This document shows, piece by piece, positions 8,547-17,518 of a DNA stretch of 64,000 nucleotides. The notes beneath the pieces were generated by a model. That model was given only the letters and a program-made list of their open reading frames with translations, was not told the origin of the DNA and searched no databases. Origin of the DNA: Ferruginibacter sp. (GTDB lineage: Bacteria > Bacteroidota > Bacteroidia > Chitinophagales > Chitinophagaceae); the NCBI RefSeq assembly GCF_028288465.1, contig NZ_JAQBNR010000053.1:186001-250000 (forward strand), given 5' to 3'. The translations under genes and the position numbers were made by a program. Position 1 is the first letter of the stretch, and each line of letters starts with the position of its first letter.

Positions 8547-10865
8547 TTATTCATTTTTACCCCAGTGCTCATTGGGCCTGTCGCCCATTTGCAATTGTAA
8601 AATGCCGCCTTTTGCAATAGCGGCATGCGTAATAAAACAGTAGGGCCAGGGCTTTCCGTTAAGTGTGGCGCTTTGAATGTATATGTTTTTCGGCGAATTA
8701 TTGATGGCCTTTATGGTAAATGTTTTGCCGCTGGTGTACCGGGCATCCAGTTTAAAAGTTATGGTATTAAAAACCGGGCTGGTAATTTCATACCGCGAAT
8801 TACCGGAAGCAACCGGGTAAATGCCGCTGGATGCCAATACGTACCAGGCCGACATCTGGCCAACGTCTTCATTGCCCACCAACCCTGCAACGCCATCGTG
8901 GTAAGCCCTCCGGCAAATTGCCCTGCTCCACTTTTGCGTTAGCCAGGGTGCCTGCAACCTGTTGAATAAAAAAGACACATGGTGCACCGGTTCGTTGGCA
9001 TGATTGTAATAATCGTTCCAGGTCATACTTTCAGGCGTGTGTTCAAAAAAACTGGTTAGGTCTGCAATTACTTTTTTTGTGCCACCCATTAACTGCACCA
9101 TACCTTTAATATCGTGCGGAACAAACCATCCCTGTTGATAGGGATTACTTTCTACTGAACCATAATCCTGCTGCAAACGGCCTGCTGGCGGCAAGGGTTC
9201 CCAGCTTCCATCTTTCATTTTTGGTCTGAACCAACCTGTAGCGGTATCAAAAATATTGCGGTAGCTCTGCGCCGCAAGCGTATACTTAATTTCATCATTC
9301 TTTTTACCCAAGGCTTTTGACAGGCCCGCCAGGCAACTTTCTGAAAACGCATATTCAAGCGTACCGGAAATACTATTGGATTCAGCAACATATCCTCTTT
9401 CACCATTGCCAAATTTGCCGGTGGTATTTACAGCATAAGCATATGCTTTGGCAATATCAAAATTACGGATGCCTTTTGCGTAGGCATCGGCAATTACTGG
9501 TATGGCCGGGTTACCAATCATACAATTGGTATAAGCATTTAACAACTCCCAGCGTTCCAGGTAATGCCTGCCGCTTTCGTCTGCCATTGTTACCAACGAA
9601 TTGATCATGTCGTTTACCACCTCCGGATTTATGATATTCTGCAACGGCATCTGGCTCCTGAAAACATCCCATCCGCTAAAAATGGTGCGCTTGGTAAATT
9701 GTTGACCATGATGAACCAAATGATCGGCCCCCGTATAATTACCATTTACATCCTGCATAGACCGGGGATCAATCATGGTATGGTATAACGCAGTGTAGAA
9801 TACTTTCTTTTCTTCATCAGTTCCGCCAATGATGTTGATTTTGCCAAGGGCATTATTCCAGCTGCCAATGGCATGGGCATGTACTTTATCAAAATTCCAG
9901 TCTTTTATTTCGGCGTTTACATTTGCTTTGGCACCTGCAATATTTGTAAATGAAATCCCGGCTTTCATCAATACCTGTTCTTTATCTGATGTGGCAAATT
10001 CTGTAAAAAAGCCAAGGTGCTTTCCTTCCTTTTCTTTTACCCCTTTCAATACAAGTGCTTCGGCTATGCGTTGCTGGTAGTAACTGGCTGAAACCGCCTC
10101 CCGGTGCCGGTTTGCTGTATCAGGGATATCAGCGCTCCATACGCCAAAATTTTTTAACGGCTTGCTGAAGCTTGCATAAAAGTATACGGTGTAATTGGCA
10201 TTGCCTTCACCATCACCCCACCCTCCGCCATCGGGTGTGCATTGCATCCACCCTGCTATGGTGTAATCATCTACCACCTTTACATATTGCAGAGTAGAAG
10301 TGCCTCCTACCCTGCGGGCCAAATCAATCTGTATGCGTGATTGGCTGCTGGCAGGAAAAGTAAAACGCATGATGCCGGAATGCGGTGCTGCTGTTAATTC
10401 TGCTTGTATATTGTTGTCGGTTAGCTGCACACTGTAGTAACCAGCGGTAGCTTTTTCACTTTGTTTATTGTAGCCGGAACGATAGCCTGGTAAGGCATCG
10501 CCTTCTTTACCTGAATTTGTTTTCAACGGCCCAACTGCTGGCATCACTAAAAAATTACCCAGGTCGCCATACCAACCGATGCCACTCATTTGCGTAAATG
10601 CAAAACCTTCAATGCTGGTGTGTTCATAGCTATACCCCGAGCCGTTATCGCCACCGGTAATGGTATTGGGACTAAGCTGTACCAAACCGAAGGGCGTTGC
10701 TGCACCAGGGAAAGTTTTTCCTAACCCATGATAAATGCCGGCTTCACCCACATTGGTGCTGGCACCTATAAATGGGTCTACAAATTGGGCCGGATTAGCC
10801 GGCTGGCACTGTGCGGTTATTGCGGCAATTATTGTAATGCAAATAGCTGTTAGTTGTTTTTTCAT
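8547..10865 (-). CDS. GH92 family alpha-mannosidase, secreted
   Basis: The open frame begins at 10997, but the ATG at 10865 is the better start because it is followed directly by a signal peptide (MKKQLTAICITIIAAITAQC). That gives 772 residues, normal for GH92. Family landmarks are VDPFIG near the mature N-terminus, GKTFPGAATPFG, HANEPVHHVSFLFN (contains the proposed catalytic Glu) and GNEDVGQMSAWY near the C-terminus (calcium site and base region). GH92 enzymes are calcium-dependent inverting exo-alpha-mannosidases, usually cutting alpha-1,2 to 1,6 links in N-glycans or mannans in the periplasm. It is divergent from the GH97 gene across a 368-bp regulatory region. The linkage specificity cannot be read off. 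Confidence 0.92.
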   Translation of the reverse strand: MKKQLTAICITIIAAITAQCQPANPAQFVDPFIGASTNVGEAGIYHGLGKTFPGAATPFGLVQLSPNTITGGDNGSGYSYEHTSIEGFAFTQMSGIGWYGDLGNFLVMPAVGPLKTNSGKEGDALPGYRSGYNKQSEKATAGYYSVQLTDNNIQAELTAAPHSGIMRFTFPASSQSRIQIDLARRVGGTSTLQYVKVVDDYTIAGWMQCTPDGGGWGDGEGNANYTVYFYASFSKPLKNFGVWSADIPDTANRHREAVSASYYQQRIAEALVLKGVKEKEGKHLGFFTEFATSDKEQVLMKAGISFTNIAGAKANVNAEIKDWNFDKVHAHAIGSWNNALGKINIIGGTDEEKKVFYTALYHTMIDPRSMQDVNGNYTGADHLVHHGQQFTKRTIFSGWDVFRSQMPLQNIINPEVVNDMINSLVTMADESGRHYLERWELLNAYTNCMIGNPAIPVIADAYAKGIRNFDIAKAYAYAVNTTGKFGNGERGYVAESNSISGTLEYAFSESCLAGLSKALGKKNDEIKYTLAAQSYRNIFDTATGWFRPKMKDGSWEPLPPAGRLQQDYGSVESNPYQQGWFVPHDIKGMVQLMGGTKKVIADLTSFFEHTPESMTWNDYYNHANEPVHHVSFLFNRLQAPWLTQKWSRAICRRAYHDGVAGLVGNEDVGQMSAWYVLASSGIYPVASGNSRYEITSPVFNTITFKLDARYTSGKTFTIKAINNSPKNIYIQSATLNGKPWPYCFITHAAIAKGGILQLQMGDRPNEHWGKNE

Positions 10866-11015
10866 TTTGCAGGTTGTGTTGCGTATTGACATGACGTCAA
10901 CTTTATAAAGGTTGTTTTGTTTACCAGGCAAGATATTTAATATCAGTAATAACAAATTTAACATACGGTAAAAAAAATGCTTTCCTGTATACATCAAATT
11001 AAAACGAAATTAAAC

Positions 11016-11029
11016 ACAAGCGTTTGCGT
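11016..11029. promoter_or_regulatory. Putative operator (LacI-like palindrome), site 1
   Basis: Reads ACAAGCGTTTGCGT, or ACGCAAACGCTTGT on the other strand. The core CAAGCGTTTG is palindromic except for one base pair. The same 14-mer with one substitution occurs at 30564-30577 between the ECF sigma and GH36 genes, and the AATTT that follows is also shared. Operators of LacI-family regulators often have a CAAACGTTTG core. No such regulator is encoded here, so the binding protein is inferred. Confidence 0.45.
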
Positions 11030-11060
11030 ATAACAGCCGCCTTAAGAGATGAGTATTAAA

Positions 11061-11095
11061 CAGTAACTTGTTGCATCATCTTGCCCCACCCTACG
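11061..11095. repeat. Imperfect 35-bp element shared with 23260-23291, copy 1
   Basis: The sequence starts cagtaacttgttgcatc, then has tgcccc and ends ccctacg. The second copy is cagtaattagttacatc, tgcccg and ctctacg, with three bases missing in the middle. Both lie upstream of genes of the same utilisation locus. Its role is unknown. It also loosely resembles the right half of the dispersed repeat at 7343. Confidence 0.35.
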
Positions 11096-11233
11096 AATGC
11101 TTTATCATTGGTTAAAACATACGCTTAATAACAACTATAGCACCCGTCAACAAATGAATATCACTGTAACAAACCTGGCGTTCATCCATTATAATAACAG
11201 CAAAGCAATCTGCAATAACAAGGTCTTTAAAAT

Positions 11234-14080
11234 ATGTTGAACAAATATCTTTTGGAGAAATCAAATCACCTGCGCCATTGCTTTTTTTACCTGGCTCCGC
11301 ATTTAAAAAAACTGATAAATGGCTTGCTGGCAATGGCAGTGCTTGTGGTTATAACCAGTACAGGCTGCGGCAAAAAAAATGGTGCGGTTACCTTGCAGAG
11401 TCCGGATGGTAAAATAACAACTTCCATATTCGCAGATAGTACCGGAATGCTGATCTACACCGTTCATTACCGGGGCAAGACGGTTATTTTAAACTCAACC
11501 CTTGGCATTACCGTTAACCAAATCAATTTGGGTAAGGCTGTACAAATGAATGATCCTGTTTATTCATCCGTCAATGAAAAATATGCATCACAAGGTATAC
11601 ACGATACGGCTGTCAATCACTATAACCAGGTTATCATTCCCATTACCCATCAACAGAGCGGAATGCAGTACCAGCTGCACATAAAGGTATTTGATGATGG
11701 CATCGCTTATCGGTATGTGGTTCCGCAAAAAGGAACTGCCACTGTGCAAGGTGAAGCCAGTTCCTGGAAAATACCTGCCGGGTCAACGGTGTGGTACCAG
11801 GAAAATATTTTTTATTATGAGGGATTGTATTACGAAACACCGTTGTCAAAACTGGGTGTAAAAAAGCTTGGACCGCCACTCACCTACCAAACTACAGACA
11901 GTGTCTATGTAAGCATTACCGAAGCGGCTTTGTACAACTATAGCGGCATGTCGTTGCAATCAGACAATAGTGGAACCCTGCATGCTGCGTTTGTAAATGA
12001 TTCCAGCGGATGGCAAATACAGGACACGATTGTAACGCCATGGCGTGTGGCTATTGTTAGTGATAACCTCAATGGGCTTGTAAATGCAGACATCATTCAA
12101 AACCTGAATCCTGCACCGGATAGTGCATTACAGCATGCCAGCTGGATAAAGCCCGGCAAAGCCGTTTGGTCGTATTTTATGCATGACAATGTTACCACCA
12201 TGGCACTTGAAAAAATGTATATTGACAAAGCCGCCCTCTTGGGTTTTGAATACAATATGGTGGATGCCGGCTGGGAATCGAGCTGGCCGAATTGCATGGA
12301 TTCATTGAAAGCATTGGTGCAATACGCCAGCAATAAAAAAGTTGGCGTCTGGGTTTGGAAAGCCTACACATCTCTAAAAGAAGATACCGTACGCCGTGCC
12401 TTTTTTGAGCAGATGCAGCATACCGGTGTAGCCGGAATAAAAATTGACTTTATTGACAGGGAAGGAATAGACCAGGTAAAGTTTTATGAAGCCGCATTAA
12501 AAGATGCCGCAAACAATCACCTGATGATTGACTTTCACGGTGCCAACAAACCAACCGGCTATAACCGCAGTTTTCCCAACGAACTTACCAGGGAAGCCGT
12601 GTATGGACAGGAATGGACCACCTTTAATCCGCAGGGGCCGATACACAATGCCATCCTGCCTTTTACCCGCATGCTGGCTGGGCCGGCGGATGCCACACCC
12701 GGTGTATTCGATAGTAAAAAAGCATATGGTACTTCACGTGCACACCAACTGGCCTTACAGGTTATTTTTAATTCTGTGTTAACCTGCTGGCCCGCCGATC
12801 CTGATGCATACCTGGCAAGCCCTGCCCTGCCCTTCATCAAAGCCATGCCTAGCGTGTGGGATGAAACCATTGTTTTGCCGCAAAGCAGTATCGGAAAAGT
12901 TGCAGCATTTGCCAGGCGAAAAGGCCGCGACTGGTACGTTGGAATCATCAATGCCGGCGATGAAAAACGCCTGACGCTGCCCTTGCAGTTTTTAGGCAAA
13001 GGCAATTTTAAAACCGCTGTGTTCCAGGATGATTTAATCAACCCTGATCAACTGTTGTATACGCAGACTGCTTATACAAATGATGACTCCGTGCTTGTTG
13101 TTATGAAGGCTTCCGGGGGATATACAGCCATGTTTAAAAGTGTTTCCGCCGGTGCAAAGGCATTGGGTATACATCCGGAGGGAGGTTATTTATTTGCACC
13201 TGCAGCAGTTACCATCCAGGCCAATCCCGCCGCTGAAATCCGGTACACCACCAACGGTACCGAACCAACTGCCCAATCCACTTTATACAGCCGGCCATTT
13301 GTAATTAACAAGAAGGCATTGATCAGGGCAACTGCTTTTAATAACGGCATGCAGACAGAAGCGACTGCGACTGCCCGGTTTCTTTTTGCACCCGCCCCCA
13401 TCCTGTCTTCACCGGCAGGATTGTTTGTTGACCGCAAAACTATCTTTATCAAAACATCCAACGGCCAGGGAACCATTCATTATACATTGGATGGAACGCA
13501 GCCCGGAATCAACTCTCCTTTGTACAAAGATTCACTGGTACTAACGAGCAGCGCCTTGCTGAAAGTGACCACTTATTTTGCCTCGGGTATGAGCAGCGAA
13601 ACTGCAACAGCAAGGTATACCAAACAATCCCCTGCAGCACCCGTAAGCAATACTTCTGCAGCTGCGGGATTATCGGCAACTGTTTATGAAGGACAGTGGA
13701 AACTGATGCCCGATTTTAAGCAACTCAGCAACGGCAAAACCAGTGTTGTAAGCGTACCTGATCTTAGCCTGCTCAGTACACCAAAAGAATATTATGCAGT
13801 ACAGTTTTCCGGCTACATCAAAGTACCGGTTACAGGTGTGTATAGTTTTTATATTTTGTCAGATGATGGCTCGCAAATTTTTATAGACGATATACCCGTT
13901 GCTGACAACAATGGTTGCCACGGCGATCTTGAAAAATCGGGAGAAAAGGCATTGGCTGCCGGTTTGCATCGGTTTACGGCCAACTATTTTCAAAACGGAT
14001 CGGGACAAAGTTTGCAAGTATTTATGAAAGCACCTGGCGGAGAAAAACAATTGATGGATGCTACTTTATTTGTTCACTAA
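11234..14080 (+). CDS. GH97 glycosidase (alpha-galactosidase/alpha-glucosidase) with CHB_HEX-C and PA14 domains
   Basis: 948 residues. The N-terminus has a hydrophobic segment (LLAMAVLVVITSTGC) ending in a possible lipobox Cys. The GH97 N-terminal beta-domain spans about 55-310. The (beta/alpha)8 domain follows, with GIKIDFID (Asp405, Asp408), MIDFHGANKPTG and a DUF-like GH97 C-domain to about 635. Two chitobiase C-terminal-like modules (IRYTTNGTEP, IHYTLDGTQP) and a PA14 domain (about 815-945, FSGYIKVP, SDDGSQIFID) end the protein. The DFHG rather than NAHE-type motif leans toward the retaining alpha-galactosidase branch of GH97, but I am not certain. It is the first of three genes in tandem with gaps of 42 and 87 bp, so probably an operon. 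Confidence 0.9.
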   Translation: MLNKYLLEKSNHLRHCFFYLAPHLKKLINGLLAMAVLVVITSTGCGKKNGAVTLQSPDGKITTSIFADSTGMLIYTVHYRGKTVILNSTLGITVNQINLGKAVQMNDPVYSSVNEKYASQGIHDTAVNHYNQVIIPITHQQSGMQYQLHIKVFDDGIAYRYVVPQKGTATVQGEASSWKIPAGSTVWYQENIFYYEGLYYETPLSKLGVKKLGPPLTYQTTDSVYVSITEAALYNYSGMSLQSDNSGTLHAAFVNDSSGWQIQDTIVTPWRVAIVSDNLNGLVNADIIQNLNPAPDSALQHASWIKPGKAVWSYFMHDNVTTMALEKMYIDKAALLGFEYNMVDAGWESSWPNCMDSLKALVQYASNKKVGVWVWKAYTSLKEDTVRRAFFEQMQHTGVAGIKIDFIDREGIDQVKFYEAALKDAANNHLMIDFHGANKPTGYNRSFPNELTREAVYGQEWTTFNPQGPIHNAILPFTRMLAGPADATPGVFDSKKAYGTSRAHQLALQVIFNSVLTCWPADPDAYLASPALPFIKAMPSVWDETIVLPQSSIGKVAAFARRKGRDWYVGIINAGDEKRLTLPLQFLGKGNFKTAVFQDDLINPDQLLYTQTAYTNDDSVLVVMKASGGYTAMFKSVSAGAKALGIHPEGGYLFAPAAVTIQANPAAEIRYTTNGTEPTAQSTLYSRPFVINKKALIRATAFNNGMQTEATATARFLFAPAPILSSPAGLFVDRKTIFIKTSNGQGTIHYTLDGTQPGINSPLYKDSLVLTSSALLKVTTYFASGMSSETATARYTKQSPAAPVSNTSAAAGLSATVYEGQWKLMPDFKQLSNGKTSVVSVPDLSLLSTPKEYYAVQFSGYIKVPVTGVYSFYILSDDGSQIFIDDIPVADNNGCHGDLEKSGEKALAAGLHRFTANYFQNGSGQSLQVFMKAPGGEKQLMDATLFVH

Positions 14081-14122
14081 CAATTTTTATAGCACCCTTT
14101 TTAAGAGCATTGAAGCACCATA

Positions 14123-17100
14123 ATGAAATTAAAAAATACCTTTTTTGCACCTGGATTGTTGAGCGTTTTTCTATGTTGCATTGATTACAATGTACATGCA
14201 CAAAACAAACAACTGGCAGATTATGTTAACCCGCTGATTGGCACCGAAAAGTCGAGCCACCATACCGTTTGGGAGTCGAAGGGTGCCACATTTCCCGGCG
14301 TACTGCGGCCTTTTGGTATGGTTCAAATTACACCGGATGGTTACCTGTATTCTGATAAAAAAATCAAGCGTTTTAGTTTTATCAATCATGCCAGCGGATA
14401 TTTTTCTACAGGCAGTTTCAACCTGATGCCTTTTGCTGGTGACAATACAGGAGCAGAAAAAATAGCCGCAGGTTTTGATCATGTGGATGAAATTGCCACG
14501 CCCTGTTTTTACCAGGTAAAGCTGAAAGAAACAGGTATTACAGCAGCGTTTGCAGCCACTGAAAGAACCGCTCTTTGCCAGTTTACTTTTTTACCAGCTA
14601 CAGCAGCCCATCTGCGGTTATACGATATCAGCAACACAATAATTGTTGACAGCACCACCATCAAAGGCCGTTGCGGAAGATCTTATTTTATACTGCAATT
14701 CAGCAAACCTTTTAATTCAGTGGCCCCTTATCCGGGCAAGATTGAAAAGCAAACAGATACTACCGGCACTGAATTTCCCGGTTCCATCACCATCAATTAT
14801 GCTGCAAAAGCAACCGAACCCATATTGGTAAAAATCGGCTTTTCAACCACTTCTTTTAAAGGCGTGGAAAACAACATTCAAGTGGAACAGCCCGGCTGGG
14901 ATTTTGAACAAATCAAACTGCAATCAAAAAAAATCTGGAATCAAAAATTGGGTCAGATATCCATCACCACACCGGACGAAAACAGCAAGTCAGTTTTCTA
15001 TACGGCCTTGTACCATTCGATGTTTATGCCTGCTGTTGAATCAGATGCCGGAGCAATAAAGAACAGTTATGGATCGCTGTTTCCCTGGGATACTTACCGT
15101 TGCAAGCATCCTTTATTTACCATGCTTGATCCCGACAGGGAAAGCGACATGGTTGCATCAGTATTGGCCGAATACGATAAGACGGGATGGTTACCCACCG
15201 ACAATATGATGGGCAATCACAATACGGAACTAATACTCGATAGTTACATAAAAGGAGCTGCCCATTTTGACGTTGTAAAAGCAGCTGAAGCAATGAGCAG
15301 GAGCCTTACTGTGCCACCTTACGCCCGCCGGGAAATGAGTGATTTTGTGCAATACAAATATGTACCCGCTAACATTACCAACAGTGTAACACATTCGCTT
15401 GAATACGCTTATAATTGTTGGGCGGCTGCTAACTTTTTAGCAGTTACCGGCAATAAGCAACGTTATGCAAAGCAATACAACACACTGATTGAACAGGCAG
15501 GTTACTACAAAAACAGTTTTGACGCAGCCACTGGTTTTATGCGGGCTAAAACCAGCCTGGGTGAATGGAAGGATGGCGGTTATGCAGAAGGCACAGCCTG
15601 GACGTATTCCTGGTTTGCGCCACATGATGTGCAGGGATTGATTAACCTGATGGGCGGCGATACTTCGTTTGGCAACAAGCTTAGCCAATGTTTTGAAGAA
15701 GGGCATTATGTGCACGACAACGAGCCCCCCTTGCATTATGCATACCTGTTTAATTATTGCGGCCAGCCCTGGAAAGCACAGCAGTGGGCCCGGCAAATCA
15801 CCGAAGGAAATTATTCCACTGATCCCGGTGGCTTGCCCGGAAACGATGACCTGGGCACCTTATCCAGCTGGTATGTTTTTAGCGCCATGGGGTTTTACCC
15901 GGTTACGCCCGGTACAAACCAGTACCAGCTGGGTAGTCCCATTTTTAAAGAAACAGTCATTCACCTTTCCAATGGTAAGGACTTTATTTTGAAAGCCAAC
16001 AACGTGTCGCAGCAAAATAGGTACATCCAGTCAGCCACCTTGAACGGAATGCCGTTTAACCGGCCCTGGCTTACGCAGGAAGATATTGCAGCAGGTAAAA
16101 TTTTAGCGCTTGAAATGGGGCCAACTCCAAATAAAACGTGGGGAATCAACAAGGTTGACAGGCCTTATTCAATGACCAAAGAAACTCCCCATTTTATTAT
16201 TCAGCGTAGCGCCCTTTCAACCAGGGTTGTAAAAGCAAATACACCGGTGCAGCTGTCAGTAAACGTGCACAACAACAGCGCTGCCGCAGGTACTTTTTAT
16301 GCGCCCGTTTACATCGATGGCAAACTATTTACTACCATTGCCAAGGTGATGGTGCCAGGTGAAAATGCCCATATTAAATCTACCATTACGCTCTATCAAC
16401 AAGGTATACACCATATTGAAATTGCGGGAACAAAGGCTCTTAACCTGCAAGTTCAGCAAACACCACCGTTGTTTACTTACCGTAATCTTTCTTTTAACAC
16501 TGCCCCGCTGTTGAAGCTGGATGACAGTATTACCATCACTGCAACGGTAAAAAATACGGGCAGTATTTCAGCACGTACACAGGTGAAACTTTTTGTAAAT
16601 AAAACTGAAGCAGCGGCCAGGTCAATTACACTCGGGCCCGGCGAAGAACAACTCATCAGTTTTAATTATATCGCCACAAAACAAGGCATCAACAAAATCG
16701 GCATTGCATCTTTACAACCCTTATTGGTAAACGTGGTGGATCATTCCGCAGAAAAGAAATATAACTACTACGCCTTGGCTTCGCTAAAACCCTTGCTCAT
16801 AATGGATTTCGATGAAGGCGCCGTCGGGAAGATTCATGATTTTTCGGGCCATAACAATGACGGCATCGTTAAAGGAAATGTACAATGGGTAGCAGGTGCT
16901 TTTGGAAAAGCCATCCAGACCAATGCCTACGCCGGAAATTATATTGAGTTCCCCGCCGCTTCTACGCTTGACAAAAACGGCAGGGATTTGCCATTGACAA
17001 TGATGGCATGGATATACCCGGATGATGAACAAAATTTTTCCGACATCATTTCAAAGGGCGATTGGAACAGTTTGCAATTAAAGGGCAGCAACAGCTTTAT

Positions 17101-17431
17101 CAATTTTTATGCAACCGGTTGGGAAGGGCACGAAGCCGCGGTAACAGTTCCTGCAAACTGGAATCATCACTGGCATCATGTGGCAGGTGTGGCAGATGGC
17201 ATTTATTTTAAATTGTATGTGGATGGCAAACTGGTGGAATCAAAAAAGGGTGAACCGAGAAACCCAAAAGGCGAAACCGGCACTGCTGATTATTCCGGTA
17301 GTTTATGGAACATCGGCCGCAATGAAACTGCCACTGACAGGGTATTTCGTGGTTCCATTGATGATATAATGATTTTTAAAACCGCGTTAACCCCGCAGCA
17401 AATCATTGACGTGATGCTGCATAATTTTTAA
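14123..17431 (+). CDS. GH92 alpha-mannosidase with CARDB-like and LamG/concanavalin-like C-terminal domains
   Basis: 1102 residues with signal peptide (MKLKNTFFAPGLLSVFLCC through VHAQ). The GH92 part spans about 30-680: VNPLIGTE, KGATFPGVLRPFG, VHDNEPPLHYAYLFN (proposed catalytic Glu) and GNDDLGTLSSWYVFSAMGFY. It is followed by two CARDB/immunoglobulin-like repeats (about 690-880) and a LamG-type jelly roll (about 890-1100: FDEGAVGKIHDFSGHNNDG, MAWIYPDDE, HHVAGVADG, GSIDDIMIFKTAL). Typical GH92 proteins stop near 750 residues, so about 400 residues are an accessory sugar- or cell-surface-binding tail. It is only distantly similar to the GH92 at 8547-10865, so the two probably act on different linkages. 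Confidence 0.92.
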   Translation: MKLKNTFFAPGLLSVFLCCIDYNVHAQNKQLADYVNPLIGTEKSSHHTVWESKGATFPGVLRPFGMVQITPDGYLYSDKKIKRFSFINHASGYFSTGSFNLMPFAGDNTGAEKIAAGFDHVDEIATPCFYQVKLKETGITAAFAATERTALCQFTFLPATAAHLRLYDISNTIIVDSTTIKGRCGRSYFILQFSKPFNSVAPYPGKIEKQTDTTGTEFPGSITINYAAKATEPILVKIGFSTTSFKGVENNIQVEQPGWDFEQIKLQSKKIWNQKLGQISITTPDENSKSVFYTALYHSMFMPAVESDAGAIKNSYGSLFPWDTYRCKHPLFTMLDPDRESDMVASVLAEYDKTGWLPTDNMMGNHNTELILDSYIKGAAHFDVVKAAEAMSRSLTVPPYARREMSDFVQYKYVPANITNSVTHSLEYAYNCWAAANFLAVTGNKQRYAKQYNTLIEQAGYYKNSFDAATGFMRAKTSLGEWKDGGYAEGTAWTYSWFAPHDVQGLINLMGGDTSFGNKLSQCFEEGHYVHDNEPPLHYAYLFNYCGQPWKAQQWARQITEGNYSTDPGGLPGNDDLGTLSSWYVFSAMGFYPVTPGTNQYQLGSPIFKETVIHLSNGKDFILKANNVSQQNRYIQSATLNGMPFNRPWLTQEDIAAGKILALEMGPTPNKTWGINKVDRPYSMTKETPHFIIQRSALSTRVVKANTPVQLSVNVHNNSAAAGTFYAPVYIDGKLFTTIAKVMVPGENAHIKSTITLYQQGIHHIEIAGTKALNLQVQQTPPLFTYRNLSFNTAPLLKLDDSITITATVKNTGSISARTQVKLFVNKTEAAARSITLGPGEEQLISFNYIATKQGINKIGIASLQPLLVNVVDHSAEKKYNYYALASLKPLLIMDFDEGAVGKIHDFSGHNNDGIVKGNVQWVAGAFGKAIQTNAYAGNYIEFPAASTLDKNGRDLPLTMMAWIYPDDEQNFSDIISKGDWNSLQLKGSNSFINFYATGWEGHEAAVTVPANWNHHWHHVAGVADGIYFKLYVDGKLVESKKGEPRNPKGETGTADYSGSLWNIGRNETATDRVFRGSIDDIMIFKTALTPQQIIDVMLHNF

Positions 17432-17518
17432 CCCGGCTGATGGAGTAAAGCCATATCTTAACCTTTGCGCATTGACCATTATAATATAAAAATTTAAAAC
17501 CCAAATAGTATTAACACC

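Larger units (their letters stand above)
10866..11233. promoter_or_regulatory. Divergent regulatory region between GH92 and GH97 genes
   Basis: There is no gene here. On the minus strand TAAATTTG (10953-10960) is an exact TAnnTTTG -7 element about 88 bp before the GH92 ATG. A CAAACGCTTG-type palindrome (minus strand) sits at 11017-11026. A 35-bp stretch at 11061-11095 resembles one upstream of the FG-GAP gene. No convincing -7 element for the rightward GH97 operon was found. Confidence 0.5.

Noticed and set aside
10886..10900. TTGACATGACGTCAA near the GH92 start
   Set aside because: It looks like a palindrome but only an 8-base TGACGTCA core is exact, and it is not repeated elsewhere in the locus.
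17450..17475. Near-match TAACCTTTG between GH92 and GH29 genes as a promoter
   Set aside because: It has one base too many for TAnnTTTG and there is no -33 box; the genes are more simply read as one operon.
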